Below, piece by piece: positions 30,070 to 41,073 of a DNA stretch of 64,000 nt (positions within the stretch are counted from its first letter, which is position 1; each line of letters begins with the position of its first letter). The stretch comes from Haematobia irritans. Its lineage: Eukaryota > Arthropoda > Insecta > Diptera > Muscidae. The position numbers were made by a program, and so were the translations under genes. Under the pieces are notes generated by a model, which saw only the letters and a list, made by a program, of their open reading frames with translations, did no database searches and was not told where the DNA came from. The DNA lies in NCBI RefSeq assembly GCF_050003625.1, contig NC_134397.1:270128070-270192069 (forward strand). The letters run 5' to 3'.

Positions 30070-32402
30070 ATACCCTCCACCATAGGATGGGGGTATATTA
30101 ACTTTGTCATTCCGTTTGTAACACATCGAAATATTGCTCTAAGACCCCATAAAGTATATATATTCTGGGTCGTGGTGAAATTCTGAGTCGATCTAAGCAT
30201 GTCCGTCCGTCCGTCCGTCCGTCCGTCTGTCCGTCTGTCCGGCTGTCCGTCCGTCTGTGGAAATCACGCTAACTTCCGAACGAAACAAGCTATCGACTTG
30301 AAACTTGGCACAAGTAGTTGTTATTGATGTAGGTCGGATGGTATTGAAAATGGGCCATATCGGACCACGTTTACGTATAGCCCCCTTATAAACCGATCCC
30401 CAAATTTGGCTTGGGGAGCCTCCCGGAGCAGCAAAATTCATCCGATCCGGTTGAAATTTGGTACGTGGTCTTAGTATACGGTCTCTAACAACCATGCAAA
30501 AATTGGTCCATATCGGTCCATAATTATATATAGCCCCCATATAAACCGATCCCCAGATTTGACCTCCGGAGCCTCTTGGAGGGGCAAAATTCATCCGATC
30601 CGATTGAAATTTGGTACCTGATGTTAGTATATGGTCTCTAACAACCATGCAAAAATTGGTCCATATCGGTCCATAATTATATATAGCCCCCATATAAACC
30701 GACCTCCGGAGACTTTTGGTGGGGCAAAATTCATCCGATCCGGTTGAAATTTGGTACCTGGTGTTAGTATACGGCCTCTAACAACCATGCAAAAATTGGT
30801 CCATATCGGTCCATAATTATATATAGCTCCCATATAAACCGATCCCCAGATTTGGCCACCGGAGCCTCTAGGAGGAGCAAAATTCATCCGATCCGGTTGA
30901 AATTTAGTACGTGGTCTTAGTATACGGTTTTTAACAACCATGCAAAAATTGGTCCATATCGGTCCATAATTATATATAGCCCCCATATAAACCGATCCCC
31001 AGATTTGACGTCCGGAGCCTCTTGGAGGGGCAAAATTCATCCGATCCGGTTGAAATTTGGTTCCTGATGTTAGTTTACGGCCTCTAATAACCATGCAAAA
31101 ATTGGTCCATATCGGTCCATAATTATATATAGCCCCCATATAAACCGATCCCCAGATTTGACATCCGGAGCCTCTTGGAAGAGCAAAATTCATCCGATCC
31201 AGTTGAAATTTGGTACATGGTGTTAGTATATGGTCTCTAACAACCATGCAAAAATTGGTCCATATCGATCCATAATTATATATAGTTCCCATATAAACCG
31301 TCTCCAGATTTGACGTCCGGAACCTCTTGGAGGAGCAAAAGTCATCCGATACGGTTGAAATTTGGTACATTTTGTCAATATATGGCCTCTAACAGCCATG
31401 TAAAAATTGGTCCATATCGGTCTTTAGTTATATATAGCCGATGACTTATTACACAAAAATTGGTCCATATCGCCAAAAATAATCTAACAAAACTTTATTT
31501 CCATAGAAAATTTTGTCAAATTTTATTACTATAGAAAGTTTTGTCAAAATTTCATTTCTATAGAAAGTTTTGTCAAAAGTTTATTTCTATACAAATGTTT
31601 GTCAAAATTTTATTTCCATAGAAAATTTTGTCAAAATTTTATTTCTATAGAAAATTTTGTAATCTACCAAAACTTTATTTCCATAGAAAATTTTGTCAAA
31701 TTTTATTACTATAGAAAGTTTTGTTAAAATTTCATTTCTATAGAAAGTTTTGTCAAAAGTTTATTTCTATAGAAATGTTTGTCAAAATTTTATTTCTATA
31801 GAAAATTTTGTAAAAAAATTATTACTGTAGAAAATTTTGTCAACATTTTATTTCTATACAAAATTTTGTCAAAATTTCATTTCTATACAAAATTTTGTCA
31901 ACATTTTATTTCTATAGAAATTTTTGTCAAAATTGTATTGCTATAGAAAATTTTGTCAACATTTTACTTCCATAGAAAATTTTGTCAACATTTGATTTCT
32001 ATAGAAAATTTTGTCAAGTTTTTATTTCTATAGAAAATTTTGTCAAATTTTTATTTCTATAGAAAATTTTGTCAAGATTTTATTTCTATAGAAAATTTTG
32101 TCAAGGTTTCATTTCTATAGAAAATTTTGTCAAAATTTTATTTCTATAGAAAATTTTGTCAATCTAGATTATATACGTATTTAATCGGCCTTTTTTTGTT
32201 TAATATATATCCCGTATGGGCTAACTTACAATTTAGAAGACAGTGTTAAAAAGTTTTACGATACCTTGCCATCGGCAAGTGTTATCGCAACCTAAGTAAT
32301 TCGATTGTGGATGACAGCCTTTAGTAGAAGTTCCTACGCAATCCATGATGGAGGGTACATAAGATTCGGCCTGGCCGAACTTACGGCCGTATATACTTGT
32401 TT
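30070..32402 (+). repeat. HLE-1 copy C, complete, nested in B
   Basis: It starts ATACCCTCCACCATAGGATG, with (GTCC/GTCT)n at 30200-30255. Monomers follow, with 'aattggtccatatcggtcc' at 30501, 30654, 30794, 30947, 31100 and 31253 (spacing 153, 153, 140, 153 and 153). A 30-bp array at 31481-32165 follows, then palindromes and the end atatacttgtt. It is the longest complete HLE-1 here (2.3 kb). Confidence 0.88.
31481..32165 (+). repeat. 30-bp array with a 180-bp higher-order repeat
   Basis: Units of TTTTGTCAAAATTTTATTTCTATAGAAA type. The block from 31481 (aatctaacaaaactttattt) repeats from 31661 (aatctaccaaaactttattt), including the same variant units, so six 30-bp units were duplicated together. 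Confidence 0.85.
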
Positions 32403-32605
32403 AGTTTAATATATACCACTTATGGACTATGTGGTATATATTACGATGTTAGGAAATTTTAAGACAGCTTGCCATCGGCAAGTGTAACCGCAACCCAAGT
32501 AATTCGATTGTGGATGACAGTCTTCAGTAGAAGTTTCTACGCAATCCATGGTGGAGGCTACATAAGCTTCGGCCTGGCCGAACTTACGGCCGTATATACT
32601 TGTTT

Positions 32606-32938
32606 TATACCCACCACCATAGAATGGGGTATAATAAGTTTGTCATTCCGTTTTAACACATCGAAATATCGATTTCCGACTATATAAAGTATATATACTC
32701 CTGATCAGGGAGAAATTCTAAAACGATATAACCATGTCCGTCTGCCCGTCTGTCTGTCTGTTGTAATCACGCTACAGTCTTTAATAATGAAGCAATCGTG
32801 CTGAAATTGTACACAAACTCGTCTTTTGTCTGCAGGCAGGTCAAGTTCGAAGATGGGCTATATCGGTCCAGGTTTTGATATAGTCCCCATATAAACCGAC
32901 ATCCCCATGTGGGGTCTTAGGCTTATAGAACTCTGGCT
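32606..32938 (+). repeat. HLE-3 5' part
   Basis: atacccaccaccatagaatg hairpin, tatatactcctgatcagg core, GTCY tract, ggctatatcggtcc. It follows directly on the end of HLE-1 B and is cut off by a reversed HLE-2. Confidence 0.75.
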
Positions 32939-33796
32939 TTTAGGACCATATTAGTCCATATCGGGCGAAAGATATATATGGGAGCTATATATAAATCTGA
33001 ACCGATTTCAATAAAATTTTGCACACTTGACTATACTACTAATTGTACTCCTATTAAAAAATTTCAATCATATTCGGCCAAAAATCTGGCTTCTGGGGCC
33101 ATATAAGTCCATATCGGGCGAAAGATATATATGGGAGCTATATCTAAATCTGAACCGATTTCAATCAAATTTGGCACACTTGACTATACGACTAACCCCC
33201 ATTTTCATGAAGCTCCGTTAGTGCTACGTTAGCTAACGAACTTTTAAACCGTGATATCTACATATCTGTCATTTTGCGTATATATTCCAAATGCCAGTTA
33301 GAAACTTAACTGTTGAAAATTTTTCAGTTAAAGTTAACCGGAGAAAAGATATTTCCATTTTTCTTTCTGTTAACTGGCAGTTAAAGCCTAACGGAGCTAC
33401 ATGAAAATGGCCGTAAGTGTTATGTTTGTACAAAATTTCAAGCAAATTGGTATAAAACTCTGGCTGCTGGGTCCATATTAGTGCATATCGGGCGAAAGAT
33501 ATATATGGGAGCTATATCTAAATCTGAACCGGTTTCTTCCAAAATCAATAGGGGTCTATTCTGACCCAAATTAGGAACATGTGCCAAATTTGAAGGCGAT
33601 TGGACTTAAATTGCGACCTAGACTTTGATCACAAAAATGTGTTCACAGACAGACGGACGGACAGACGGACATGGTTATATTGACTCAGGGACCCATTATT
33701 GCCAAATACACCATGTGTCTATCTCGTCTCGTTCTGGGTGTTACAAACATATGCACTAACTTATAATACCCTGTTACACAGTGTGGCGCAGGGTAT
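32939..33796 (-). repeat. HLE-2 copy N (3' end missing)
   Basis: Reversed monomers (catatcgggcgaaagatata; gaaccgatttcaat), then the core with gacagacggacggacagacg and the 5' hairpin ending gtgtggcgcagggtat. The TAA-type MITE at 33196-33413 is inserted in it. Confidence 0.8.
33196..33413. mobile_element. 218-bp MITE, TAA target duplication, copy 1
   Basis: CCCCCATTTTCATGAAGCTC at the left and the inverted CGGCCATTTTCATGTAGCTC at the right, with TAA on both sides (33193-33195 and 33414-33416). The HLE-2 host reads gactatacgactaa/gtgttatg across it. A 3-bp TAA duplication suggests the PIF/Harbinger superfamily. Non-coding. Confidence 0.85.
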
Positions 33797-35086
33797 ACAT
33801 ATACTCAAATGAAGCATAAAGATTAACTAAATTCGTGTCGTCCACAACATAGTTCAGAATTTCTTTAGATTTGTAAATTTTACCAAAAATGTGTCCATCA
33901 TGAACTTCGTATGTCACTAAAGACATTCTTGCAATATTGAAATCTAAGTTTTTCGTTCAAACTACAAAATTTTCTTTAACAAGTGAAATATACACAGAAA
34001 AAAATCTCGCGAAAATTTTTCCAATTAAAGTCTTAAAAGTGTTTTAAAAATTATTCTATTAAAAATTTAATTGATTCAAAAATTTTTTAGTAGAAGCAAA
34101 AATTAATAGAAACAATTAACTTTTTAATTAGATCAATTTATTTTTTAATTGACTTTCAATAATTGTTTAATTTATACTATCATTTCTGTGATTAAAGACG
34201 TTTCAATTAAAAACTTAAATGGATCAATTAATTTCATAATTGAATCAGAAAAAAAAATCGTATGTACTGATATTTTAGACCCACAAAAACGTTTATCGGA
34301 TTTAGTTTTTATCATCCATTTGGTTAGGGCTACATATATACCGATTAAACTTCTTGAGGGTTTAGGAGGCGCACAGATAATGAAAATTGCTTGAAACTGA
34401 AAGTAAAATTTCCAGATTTTACTTCCCGTAATCATCTCAATAATGGGGCTGAAAATCTATAAATTTTAGATTGCAAATCAAGGCGTTATTTCATCATTTT
34501 CTTCCACACCTACAAGAGATGTTAATGATTCCTCTAAAACTCAAACAAAAATTGTGCTTATAAATCCAGAATCTGATATAGTTTTCATAGGTAAAATCTA
34601 ATTAATTTCATCTTTCAAAAGCAAAACATATCGGAAATAACATAAAATTTTATACTATAACTCGTTATTGAAGTGTCAAAAACTGATGCAACACAATTGG
34701 GGTTTTGTATGATGTCATACCTTAATTCATGAATTATAATTGGCTAACTGCTTCAATTAATTGAAATGTGAATGTAAATGTAAATGCTTTCGGCTATCAC
34801 TACTAATTGGACTACAGGACATTTCCTAAATAGTATGCTTACATGCTTGTATAGAATGTCAACAACATAATGACTCCATTTATGGACGACGGTTATTGAT
34901 TAATTAGATTAATTATGACTAAGTCTAACAACTAGGCTGGCATTTGAATTGCCGCTGTTGACATCGATTTTCCAAAAATATGTTGTTCATGTTCGTTTGT
35001 GGTAATTTTTGAGCATGTGGTTAATCAAGCATTAGGCAAAAACATAGTTCTATGGCATTCCTCATTCTCCACTCCATTTGGGTTTA
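33797..35086. other. Non-coding; two decayed repeats
   Basis: Bases 34009-34250 are an AATTAAT-type repeat beginning acacagaaaaaaatctcg. Bases 34260-34610 match the HLE-3 3' part, uninterrupted where copy A sits at 2734. The rest is unrecognised. Confidence 0.55.
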
Positions 35087-35206
35087 GTTGCTACCAAGGC
35101 CGTAGCCAGGATTTTAATTCGGGGGGGGTTCAACTTAAAAAAAAAATATTCATATTATCTCATGTGTAGAAAATTTTATTTATGCATAGGTATGTACACA
35201 ATATTT

Positions 35207-36300
35207 TTATAATATTAAATTGAGCCGACGGGCTTTTTGGGCAGCAAATAAATCAATTACTTCTTCAGTCGGCACATTTATTCGGTGATGAACCAATCCA
35301 TTGAGTCTACTCTCGGTAGTCGAATTTCTAAGATACGTCTTTAATCTCTTCATTGTTGAAAATGAAAGTTGGGATGAGTACGTAGTAACTGCAGGGATGG
35401 AAAATGCAGTACTATAGTACTTTTTTCAATACTTTTTCACCCCGGTCAGTACCGTTCGCGGGGGTACGAATGATTTAGTACCTTTTGTGTAGACATTTTT
35501 GAGTCGATATCAGATTTATGATACAATAGCTTTGACAAAATATTTTAATATTTTGAGAAAGTCTTTATCATCCTTATTTGCTAATAGTCTTTTACAAATA
35601 TGGCAAAACAGACATGTTCATGTGGGAAGAAAATCTCGATTTTGTAAAAGACATAGTCAAAAACAGGATTTTATTGAACTTCAAGAATGTTTTAGTCGAA
35701 AAAAGAATGCGATTCTATATTATCGATTTTTTATTTCGGTAGAAAATGTTGTCAAAATTTTATTTCTATATAGAATTTTTGCAAAATTTTATTTTTATAG
35801 AAAATTTTGTCAAAATTTTATTTCAATTGAAAATTTTGTACAAATTTTATTTCTATAGGAAATTTTTGCAAATTTTATTTCTATAGAAAAAATGTTGCAA
35901 CATTTTTTTTCTACAGATTTTTTGGCAAAATTTTATTTTTATAGAAAATTTTTGCAAAATTTTATTTATATAGAAACTTTTGTCAAAATTTTATTTTCTT
36001 TAAAATGTAGTCTCTTGACAATAATTTTCCAGTGAAATTTTTGTTGAAATTTAGTAAAAAGTACCTTTCCGCTCAAAAAATACCTTTTTTGTACTTTCTT
36101 AAAAATTGTATTTTCCATCCCTGAGTAACTGGCAAAGTGACCAAAATTTTTAAAAGAATATGCACGTTTGGAAATATCTCTTTATTGCACTCTCCAAGTG
36201 CTTCCATCGCTGAATTAGGCAGGTCTTTTCGCAGGTTTTGCGCCATTTCATTTACACATGTGTGTTTGGCTGTTTCGTTGTTGTTGCTATGGCCAAACAA
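35207..36300 (-). pseudogene. hAT transposase C-terminus, split
   Basis: Read on the minus strand: about 60 residues upstream of the split (MAQNLRKDLPNS...PNVHILLKILVTLPVT, from 36300 to 36124), then after the nested element 35391-35207 (YSSQLSFSTMKRLKTYLRNS, then SRLNGLVHH...LFAAQKARRLNLIL, stop). The segment is the hAT dimerisation region known from the Hobo/Ac/Tam family C-terminus. The catalytic core and N-terminus are deleted, so the remnant cannot be active. The flanking frame is otherwise free of stops, so decay was limited before the split. Confidence 0.88.
35392..36123. mobile_element. Second hAT MITE nested in the first
   Basis: AGTAACTG is repeated exactly at 35384-35391 and 36124-36131. 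The ends are CAGGGATGGAAAATGC and the inverted counterpart of CAGGGATGGAAAATAC. The interior (35740-36000) is a 30-bp AT-rich array. It is 732 bp with no transposase. Confidence 0.92.
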
Positions 36301-36626
36301 AGCGAGTCATGTTCACAAAAAGAACAACAAACACAAATAAAAAGCAGAAAGACATTTTCCAAAAATAAAATTTGTAGTGCGAGAACAAAAACAATCTGTT
36401 TTTTCGACCATCGTTTGACGGGCTTTTCAACTAGTATTCTATGATTTGTGCAAGTTTTATAGGTAAGCGTTTTTCAAAATAAAACCTCCAGCTTTTCTTC
36501 AACATCTTCGATAAGATTTTTCTATGCAGCTAAAAATATATATTTATTTATATAAAAATATTCATTCATTTCGGGGGGGGTTTGATCCCCCTCATCCCCC
36601 CCCCTGAATACGGCCTTGGTTGCTAC

Positions 36627-36890
36627 CGTCTGAATTGTGTAATCAATATGTTTGAAAGTAATATTGTATATTTACATTTTCGATATTTAAAGGGGATTGA
36701 ATGAATCCATAAAATGTGGTAAGAAACTATCAAAGCACCCATGGACGTAGCTATGAATTTTCTCTAAGGGGCGCTAAGCCCACCTCCCTCCCCCACATCC
36801 AATGTTACCGTTGTGCGACTTTAGTAGTATTTTGCAACCTTTCTGGCCTCATGCCAGTTTTCAAGACAAATGAACATTCTCATACTTTTT
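36627..36890. other. Non-coding spacer
   Basis: Nothing recognised. A C-rich patch lies near 36778-36800. Confidence 0.4.
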
Positions 36891-36980
36891 ATACCCTCCA
36901 CCATAGGAGGGGGTATATTAACTTTGTCATTCCGTTTGTAACACATCGAAATATTGCTCTAAGACCCCATAAAGTATATA
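36891..36980 (+). repeat. HLE-1 copy E, 5' end only
   Basis: ATACCCTCCACCATAGG hairpin and core, stopping in the TA-rich tract (aaagtatata), where a mariner begins. The HLE-1 does not resume after the mariner. Confidence 0.85.
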
Positions 36981-37163
36981 ACAGGTTGGCTGATAAGTCC
37001 CCGGTCTGACACATAGATGGCGTCGCTAGTATTAAATGCATATTATTTTTATATATTACCAACCTTCAAATGATTCGTGTCAAAATTTGACGTATGTAAG
37101 TCAATTCGTTTGTGAGATAGAGCGTCTTTTGTGAAGCAACTTTTGTTATTGTGAAAAAAAAAA

Positions 37164-39380
37164 ATGGAAAACAAGGAATTTCGTGTTTTGATAAAATACT
37201 GTTTTCTGAAGGGAAAACATACGGTGGAAGCAAAAATTTGGCTTAATAATGAGTTTCCGGACTCGGCCCCAGGGAAATCAACAATAATTGATTGGTATGC
37301 TAAATTCAAGCGTGGTGAAATGAGCACGGAGGACGATGAACGCAGTGGACGCCCGAAAGAGGTGGTTACCGACGAAAACATCAAAAAAATCCACAAAATG
37401 ATTTTGAATGACCGTAAAATGAAGTTGATCGAGATAGCAGAGGCCTTAAAGATATCAAAGGAACGTGTTGGTCATATCATTCATCAATATTTGGAAGCTC
37501 TGTGCAAAATGGGTGCCACGCGAGCTCACATATGACCAAAAACAACAACGTGTTGATGATTCTGAGCGGTGTTTGCAGCTGTTAACTCGTAATACACCCG
37601 AGTTTTTCCTTCGATATGTGATAATGGATGAAACATGGCTCCATCACTACACTCCTGAGTCCAATCGACAGTCGGCTGAGTGGACAGCGACCGGTGAACC
37701 GTCTCCGAAGCGTGAAAGACTCAAAAGTCCGTTTTTTGGGATGCGCATGGAATAATTTTTATCGATTATCTTGAGAAGGGAAAAACCATCAACAGTGACT
37801 ATTATATGGCGTTATTGGAGCGTTTGAAGGTCGAAATCGCGGCAAAACGGCCCCATATGAAGAAGAAACAAGCATATACGGCCGTAAGTTCGGCCAGGCC
37901 GAATCTTATGTACCCTCCACCATGGATTGCGTAGAAACTTCTACGAAAGACTGTCATCCACAAATTTCAACTCACTCGGATGAAATTTGCTCCTCCATGA
38001 GGCTCCAAAACCAAATCTCGGGATCGGTTTATATGGGCGCTATAAATGATTATGGACTGATATGGACCACTTTTTGCATGGTTGTTAAATATCATATACT
38101 ACCACCACGTACCTAATTTCAACCAGATCGGATGAATTTTGCTTCTCCAAAAGGCACCGGAGGTCAAATCTGGCGATCCGTTTATATGGGAGCTATATAT
38201 AATTATGGACTGATAGGAACCAATTCCTGCATGGTTGTTGGATACCATATACTAACATCACGTACCAAATTTCAACCGAATGGGAAGAATTTTGCTCTTC
38301 CAAGGTGCTCCGGAGGTCAAATCTGGTGATCGGTTTATATGGGGCCTATATATAATTATGGACCGATATCGACCAATTTTTGCATGGGTGTTTGAGGCCA
38401 TATATTAACATCACGTACCAAATTTCAACTGAATCAGATGAATTTTGGTCTTCCAAGAGGCTCCGGAGGTTAAATCTGGTGATCGGTTTATATGGGGGCT
38501 ATATATAATTATGGACCGATATGGACCAATTTTTGCACCGTTATTAGAGACCATATACTAACATCATGTACCAAATTTCAACCGGATCGGATGAAATTTG
38601 TTTCTCTTAGAGGCTCTGCAAGCCAAATCGGGGGATCGGTTTATATGGACCAATTTTTGCATGGTTGTTAGAGACCATATACTAACACCATGTACCAAAT
38701 TTCAGGCGGATCGGATGAAATTTGCTTCTCTTAGAGGCTCCGCAAGCCAAATAGGGGGATCGGTTTATATGGGGGCTATATATAATTATGGACCGATGTG
38801 AACCAATTTTTGCATGGTTATTAGAGATCATATACTAACACCATGTACCAAATTTCAGCCGGATCGGATGAAATTTGCTCCTCTTAGAGGCCTCGCAAGC
38901 CAAGTTTGGGGGTCCGTTTATATGGGGGCTATACGTAAAAGTGGACCGATATGGCCCATTTGCATAGCGTATTTCGTTCGGAAGTTAGAGTGATTTCAAC
39001 AGACGGACGGACGGACATGCTCAGATCGACTCAGAATTTCACCACGACCCAGAATATATATACTTTATGGGGTCTTAGAGAAATATTTCGATGTGTTACA
39101 AACGGAATGACAAAGTTAATATACCCCCCATCCTATGGTGGAGGGTATAAAACGTGTTGTTCCACCAAGACAACGCACCGTGCCACAAGTCATTGAGAAC
39201 GATGGCAAAAATTCATGAATTGGGCTTCGAATTGCTTCCTCACCCACCGTATTCTCCAGATCTGACCCCCAGCGATATTTTCTTGTTCTCAGACCTCAAA
39301 AGAATGCTCGCAGGGAAAAAATTTGGCAAAACCGAAGGAGTACTACCAAAATGGTATCAAAAAATTGGAAGGTCGTTATA
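37164..39380 (+). pseudogene. Himar1-like mariner transposase pseudogene
   Basis: The N-terminal DNA-binding part is intact (MENKEFRVLIKYCFLKGK; RPKEVVTDENIKKI). A short deletion near 37490 shifts the frame, which continues in another frame (KWVPRELTYDQKQQ; the first catalytic D in MDETW near 37626). A second deletion lies near 37722. HLE-1 copy F splits the gene after RPHMKKK at 37866. It resumes at 39151 with the second and third D (HQDNAPCHK; YSPDLTPSD, 34 residues between: DD34D). About 60 bases are missing near 39325, and the frame ends early at 39380. At least four lesions rule out a working protein. Confidence 0.95.
37867..39148 (-). repeat. HLE-1 copy F, inside the mariner
   Basis: It starts aacaagcatatacggccgta (reversed 3' end) and ends tggtggagggtat (reversed 5' hairpin). 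Monomers lie between. Mariner sequence resumes within a base or two in an A-run, with no target duplication. This copy lacks the 30-bp array. Confidence 0.9.
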
Positions 39381-39482
39381 ATCGTTGTATCGTAGGGAAC
39401 TATGTTGAATAATAAAAACGAATTTTGACAAAAAAAATGTGTTTTTCTTTGTTGGAACGGGGACTTATCAGCCAACCTGTTA

Positions 39483-40697
39483 TAGAAAGCAAAGAAATTG
39501 CATTTTCCATATCTCATTTATTTTTTGTTCATGACCTTTTTACAATTTTTTCCATGGCAGAGAAGTGAAAAACTGCAATGACACTAAGTAGTTCTTGAAG
39601 TTAATTAAAGCGTAATAATATTGTACCACTGGCAATGATAATGTATTCCAAGTATTGTCTACAAAACTAATGGAAAAAGAAAATAACTTGGCCATGACAG
39701 CTGCGTTTTCCACATAAATTTCCTAAGGATATTTTATATTTGCTATAATGAATGGACAAAAAAGTTTATTAATGTTAAATGTTGGGTGAATTTAATTTTG
39801 AGTTTATTTACATTAAAGTTCAACTAAAGAAAAAGAGATAAAGTCCATTTGCCTCGGTTACGAAAAATAAATTTATGATTTGCATATGATTAGCTCACGA
39901 TATGAGCGATATGATTAGCTCACGTGATGAAACTATATACAAAATTTAAATTTCTAATTTCATTTAACATCTGGAAGGAGGCAAAACTCTTTTATAAGTC
40001 AATTAAGCCAAAACCTCTATTCCACTAGAAGACTTTTTCTCGTCGATAAAATAAAGTCTAACTCAAAGTTACTACTTAATCGTTAAAGTTCTCCAAATCA
40101 AATTATAACTTTGCCGGTTGGAGAAAAAATATTTTTATGCAAATTCAATTTTAAAACATTATGGTGTTGCTAATGGTATCAATGGGAAACGTATGTTCAA
40201 TCAAGTACCATATCAAAAAAAAAAAAAAACTCATAAGCTTGTTATCCTCAAAATAGAATTGAGTTTCCAATTTCACTTAAAATTGGTTTGATGGTTGATC
40301 ATATTCATAAAATTTGATGGTTATCGATGCAAGGATTTCATGAATTGGGTTTTCTTGGACCTGTTGAATCAAGATGTCTTCATTATGTGAGAAAACGTGT
40401 AGCCAAATGTGATATGGATACATGGATATGATTATGATTATGAAAAGAGTCGATTATAATACAATATTGGTACAATACGTTAAGCTATTTTTAAAGGTGT
40501 TTTAATATCAATTTAGTTTGCATATTGATGGGATCCAGGTAGTTAGAGGACATTATGTAGGCGATTATGGTCTATGCAATGGCGAAAGAGGCTATACCCC
40601 GCAATAATTTTCGAATCAAAATGTTTAAGTAAAAATAAAATTCGCTCTTTTATCGATATGGCAAATAGTTACCAAAAGGTATTACTTATTCTTTTAA
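39483..40697. other. Intergenic, nothing recognised
   Basis: AT-rich, no frame or RNA gene supportable. Confidence 0.5.
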
Positions 40698-40915
40698 CGG
40701 TCATTTTCATGTAGCTCCGTTAGGCTTTAACTGCCAGTTAACAGAAAGTAAATTGCAAATATCTTCTCTCCAGTTAACTTTAACTGAAAAATTTTCGTCC
40801 GTTAAGTTCATAACTGGAATATGGAATATATATGCAAGATCACAGCTTCCTTCATAATACAGTTTTAAAGTTGGTTAGGTAAGGGAACACTAACGGAGCT
40901 TTATGAAAATGGGGG
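40698..40915. mobile_element. 218-bp MITE, TAA target duplication, copy 2
   Basis: The same length as copy 1 but in reverse orientation: left end CGGTCATTTTCATGTAGCTC, right end the inverted CCCCCATTTTCATAAAGCTC. TAA lies at 40695-40697 and 40916-40918. Confidence 0.88.
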
Positions 40916-41073
40916 TAAGTTCTTCAAATCAAAGCATAACTTTGCCGTTTGGGTAAAACATATTTCTATTTAAATTAAATGTTCAGTTATGTTCAGTTCA
41001 TTATCATATTAAATATTCATGAGCTAGTTATCCTGAATATAGAATTGAGTTTCCGGGTTTACCTAAAATTACT

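Larger units (their letters stand above)
28601..32605 (+). repeat. HLE-1 copy B, split by copy C
   Basis: The 5' part is 28601-30069 (hairpin, core, GTCY, monomers, 30-bp array 29745-30030). The 3' part, 32403-32605, begins tagtttaatatataccactt and ends in the palindromes and cttgtt. Copy C lies between, in the T-run of ...aatcggctttt/tagtttaatat.... No protein is encoded; minus-strand frames such as 28812-29699 only read the monomers. Confidence 0.85.
35095..36618 (-). mobile_element. hAT element with 8-bp TSD, internally deleted
   Basis: GTTGCTAC is repeated exactly at 35087-35094 and 36619-36626. The ends are CAAGGCCGTAGCCAGG and the inverted counterpart of CAAGGCCGTATTCAGG, each followed by G/C runs. 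It keeps only the last part of a transposase gene and is itself split by a second hAT (35392-36123). Confidence 0.92.
36981..39480 (+). mobile_element. Himar1-like mariner, split by an HLE-1
   Basis: The ends are ACAGGTTGGCTGATAAGTCC and its exact inverted counterpart, flanked by TA (36979-36980 and 39481-39482). Without the inserted HLE-1 (37867-39148) the element is about 1.2 kb, the usual mariner size. The inverted repeat and the protein are those of the irritans subfamily, first described from horn fly. Confidence 0.95.

Noticed and set aside
28812..31370. Long minus-strand frames of 51-residue repeats (MGAIYNYGP-type)
   Set aside because: They are translations of the 153-bp HLE-1 monomer, whose length is a multiple of three. 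The same frames occur in every copy, with breaks; no start context or domain.
36137..36444. Plus-strand frames near 36137-36444
   Set aside because: They lie opposite the hAT transposase remnant and have no homology signature.
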